From assembly GCA_021784515.1 (NCBI GenBank), contig JAJXSP010000003.1, positions 1-32,450 of the forward strand: a stretch of DNA of 32,450 nt, written 5' to 3'. Positions 30,978-32,450 of this stretch are shown here, piece by piece (position 1 is the stretch's first letter; every line of letters begins with the position of its first letter). The notes beneath the pieces are model-generated. The model saw only the letters and a program-made list of their open reading frames with translations, was not told where the DNA came from and made no database searches. The DNA comes from Myxococcales bacterium. Its GTDB lineage: Bacteria > Myxococcota_A > Polyangia > Palsa-1104 > SHYY01. A program made the position numbers and the translations under genes.

Positions 30978-32450
30978 TCACACGGCGGGCACGAGCTCGA
31001 CCATCGCGCCGCCGAGCATGAAGTGCAGCCAGCACCCGAGCAGCCGCTTGCCCTCGACGCGCGCGAGGGCCTCGGCGTAGGCCCCAAGCTGCGGCGACAG
31101 CTCGGTCGCCTTCTGCCGCCACGCCGCCTCGCCCGATCCGGGGAAGCTCTTGTGGTCGATCACCACGAGGCCGTCGCCGACCTCGAGGAGGAGGTCGATC
31201 GCGCCGGCGACGCGGCGCCGACCGGCCGGCGTCGCGACGGCCGCGGTCACCGGCATCTCGCGCCGCCAGCGCGCGCCCGGCCACCGCTCGTCCACGAAGC
31301 GGCGCAGGGCGTCGCCCGCGTCGAGGAGCGCCGCCGGCGAGAGCACCGCGAGGAGCGACGGGGCCGCGAGCAGCCGCCGCGCCCGCTCGAGGCGCTCGCC
31401 CGGATCGAGACCCGGGACGTCGGCCGCGAGGAAGGCGTGCACCGCGGTGCCGACGGTGTCCCAGTCGACGCTCTTCGTCGCGCCGAGCGGCTGGCGCCGC
31501 CCGAGGCGCACGATGGCGGCCGGCTCGAACCGCGGCAGCCCCGGCCACTCCTGCGCGGCGTGCGAGGGCCGGATCCAGTACCCCGGGCGGGGCGCGCGCT
31601 CGACCGGCCGCGCGAACCAGCGGGGCGTCTCCTCGCCGCCCAGGCGCTCCGGGGGATCGGCGCCGAGGGTCACGCGCCACACGCGGGCGGGTGCGCTGGT
31701 CGCCGATCCGTCTCGCCGGCGGAACGCGATCGGCGCCTCGCCCTCGTCGCCGGCCGGCAGCGCGAGCAGCGCGCGCCCGTCGGCGACGCGCAGCTCGTCG
31801 AGCCACGCCGTGGCCGGCTTGCCGCGGCCCGGCCGCGCCGCGAGCACGAGGTGATCGCGCGCCCGCGTGAAGCCGACGTAGAGCAGCCGCACGCGCTCGC
31901 GCTCCTCGCGCTCCGTCACGCGCTGGCCCACCTCGGAGGTGCGCGCGCTCTCGGCGAGCGGCACGTTCTTCTGCAACCCGAACGGCCAGGGCCAGTAGCG
32001 GATGAAGCGGCCGCCGAGCGGGGCGGCGGCGTCGAAGGCGGGCCGATCGCTCTCGGGGCAGACGTCGAAGGCGGTGCGGCGCTCGCCGCGGTTCAGGCTG
32101 CCCAACACCACGACGGGCCACTCGAGCCCCTTCGCCTTGTGGAAGGTGCAGAGCGTCACCGCGTCGGGGCCGGCGCCAAGGTGCTGCGCGTCGTCGCCGT
32201 CGGCCGCCAGCTCGTCGAAGCGGCGCAGCATCCCGGCGAGCGTCGCCGCCTCGCGCTGCTCGGCGCAGCGCTCCTCGTAGCCGCGGGCGAGGGCGCGCAG
32301 GGCATCGAGGTTGGCGAGCCGCTGCGCGGGATCGGGCCAGCGCACGCACAGCGCCGCGAGGTCGAGCGCCGCGATCAGGCGGTCGAGCGCCTCCGACGGC
32401 GAAAGCGTCGCGACGAGCGGCCGCAGCGCTTCGATCCGCTCGACGGTGGG
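30978..32450 (-). CDS. UvrD/AddA-type helicase-nuclease, N-terminus beyond window
   Basis: Partial gene; about 490 C-terminal residues are visible and the frame is open through 32450. The helicase part shows motif V-like TLCTFHKAKGLEWPVVVLG and motif VI-like RVRLLYVGFTRARDHLVLAA, typical of UvrD/RecB/AddA superfamily 1 enzymes. The C-terminal RecB-type nuclease domain has GTAVHAFLAADVPG, GAIDLLLEVGDGLVVIDHKS (catalytic Asp and D-x-K) and QLGAYAEAL. The protein therefore resembles AddA/RecB-family exonuclease subunits that process double-strand DNA ends for recombination; no AddB/RecC partner is visible in the window. It converges with the methyltransferase fragment. Confidence 0.88.
   Translation of the reverse strand, partial: PTVERIEALRPLVATLSPSEALDRLIAALDLAALCVRWPDPAQRLANLDALRALARGYEERCAEQREAATLAGMLRRFDELAADGDDAQHLGAGPDAVTLCTFHKAKGLEWPVVVLGSLNRGERRTAFDVCPESDRPAFDAAAPLGGRFIRYWPWPFGLQKNVPLAESARTSEVGQRVTEREERERVRLLYVGFTRARDHLVLAARPGRGKPATAWLDELRVADGRALLALPAGDEGEAPIAFRRRDGSATSAPARVWRVTLGADPPERLGGEETPRWFARPVERAPRPGYWIRPSHAAQEWPGLPRFEPAAIVRLGRRQPLGATKSVDWDTVGTAVHAFLAADVPGLDPGERLERARRLLAAPSLLAVLSPAALLDAGDALRRFVDERWPGARWRREMPVTAAVATPAGRRRVAGAIDLLLEVGDGLVVIDHKSFPGSGEAAWRQKATELSPQLGAYAEALARVEGKRLLGCWLHFMLGGAMVELVPAV

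Noticed and set aside
29101-32349. Minus-strand open frame of over 1000 codons spanning the regulator, methyltransferase fragment and helicase
   Set aside because: It is out of frame with the helicase and antisense to a complete NtrC-type regulator; composition is Arg/Ala-rich.

Overview
The window is high-GC bacterial DNA. Gene content suggests a Gram-negative delta-proteobacterial-type organism, most likely Myxococcota-like: an outer-membrane FadL protein, many lipoproteins, a hybrid histidine kinase, secreted proteins with short Cys-rich inserts, and very many c-type haem motifs. This placement is inference; there is no rRNA or other marker gene here.

Left flank (1-9146). The 5' part of a POT/PTR2-type transporter (minus strand, cut by the window edge) is followed by about 0.6 kb without a gene. 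That gap carries three copies of a hairpin-forming repeat. Next come a REC-GAF-HisKA-HATPase-REC hybrid kinase (minus), a DUF4389 membrane protein with a coupled small membrane protein, a VolA-N-like lipoprotein directly in front of a FadL-family barrel, a GlsB/YeaQ-type small membrane protein, a two-CBS protein, a YbaK-type deacylase and a WYL regulator.

Centre (9253-27122, all minus strand). This is about 18 kb of tightly packed, mostly 4-bp-overlapping genes that read as one extracellular electron transfer supercluster. From 5' to 3' it holds a small membrane protein with a CPTC motif; a cyclic-nucleotide-binding domain without a DNA-binding domain; a pentahaem lipoprotein; a small uncertain ORF; a molybdopterin-oxidoreductase-family subunit; a four-cluster ferredoxin subunit; an NrfD/PsrC quinone-binding membrane subunit; a tetrahaem protein made of four fused class-I-like domains; a monohaem cytochrome c; a collagen-like decahaem OmcA/MtrC-family lipoprotein; a 13-haem protein with two CX4CH motifs; an outer-membrane barrel; a second 13-haem lipoprotein; a degenerate hemerythrin-like protein; and a second collagen-like decahaem lipoprotein. 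The operon products carry 56 haem-binding motifs. The likely path runs from quinone pool to NrfD/FeS/MopB complex, periplasmic cytochromes, barrel plus 13-haem conduit, and surface decahaem proteins. The direction (metal or electrode reduction versus electron uptake) cannot be read from the sequence.

Regulation (27123-30594). Divergent from the operon lie a membrane histidine kinase with two CXXCH haem motifs in its periplasmic loop and an NtrC-type sigma-54 activator. The 198-bp divergent region holds a well-spaced sigma-54-like promoter facing the cytochrome operon (minus strand, 27162-27176), which overlaps an 8-bp dyad, and an imperfect dyad about 90-110 bp upstream that could be the activator site. 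This would couple haem or redox sensing directly to expression of the respiratory system.

Right flank (30591-32450). A methyltransferase fragment without its SAM-binding half is followed by the C-terminal part of a UvrD/AddA-type helicase-nuclease (minus strand, cut by the window edge). No tRNA, rRNA, CRISPR array, transposase or integrase was seen.
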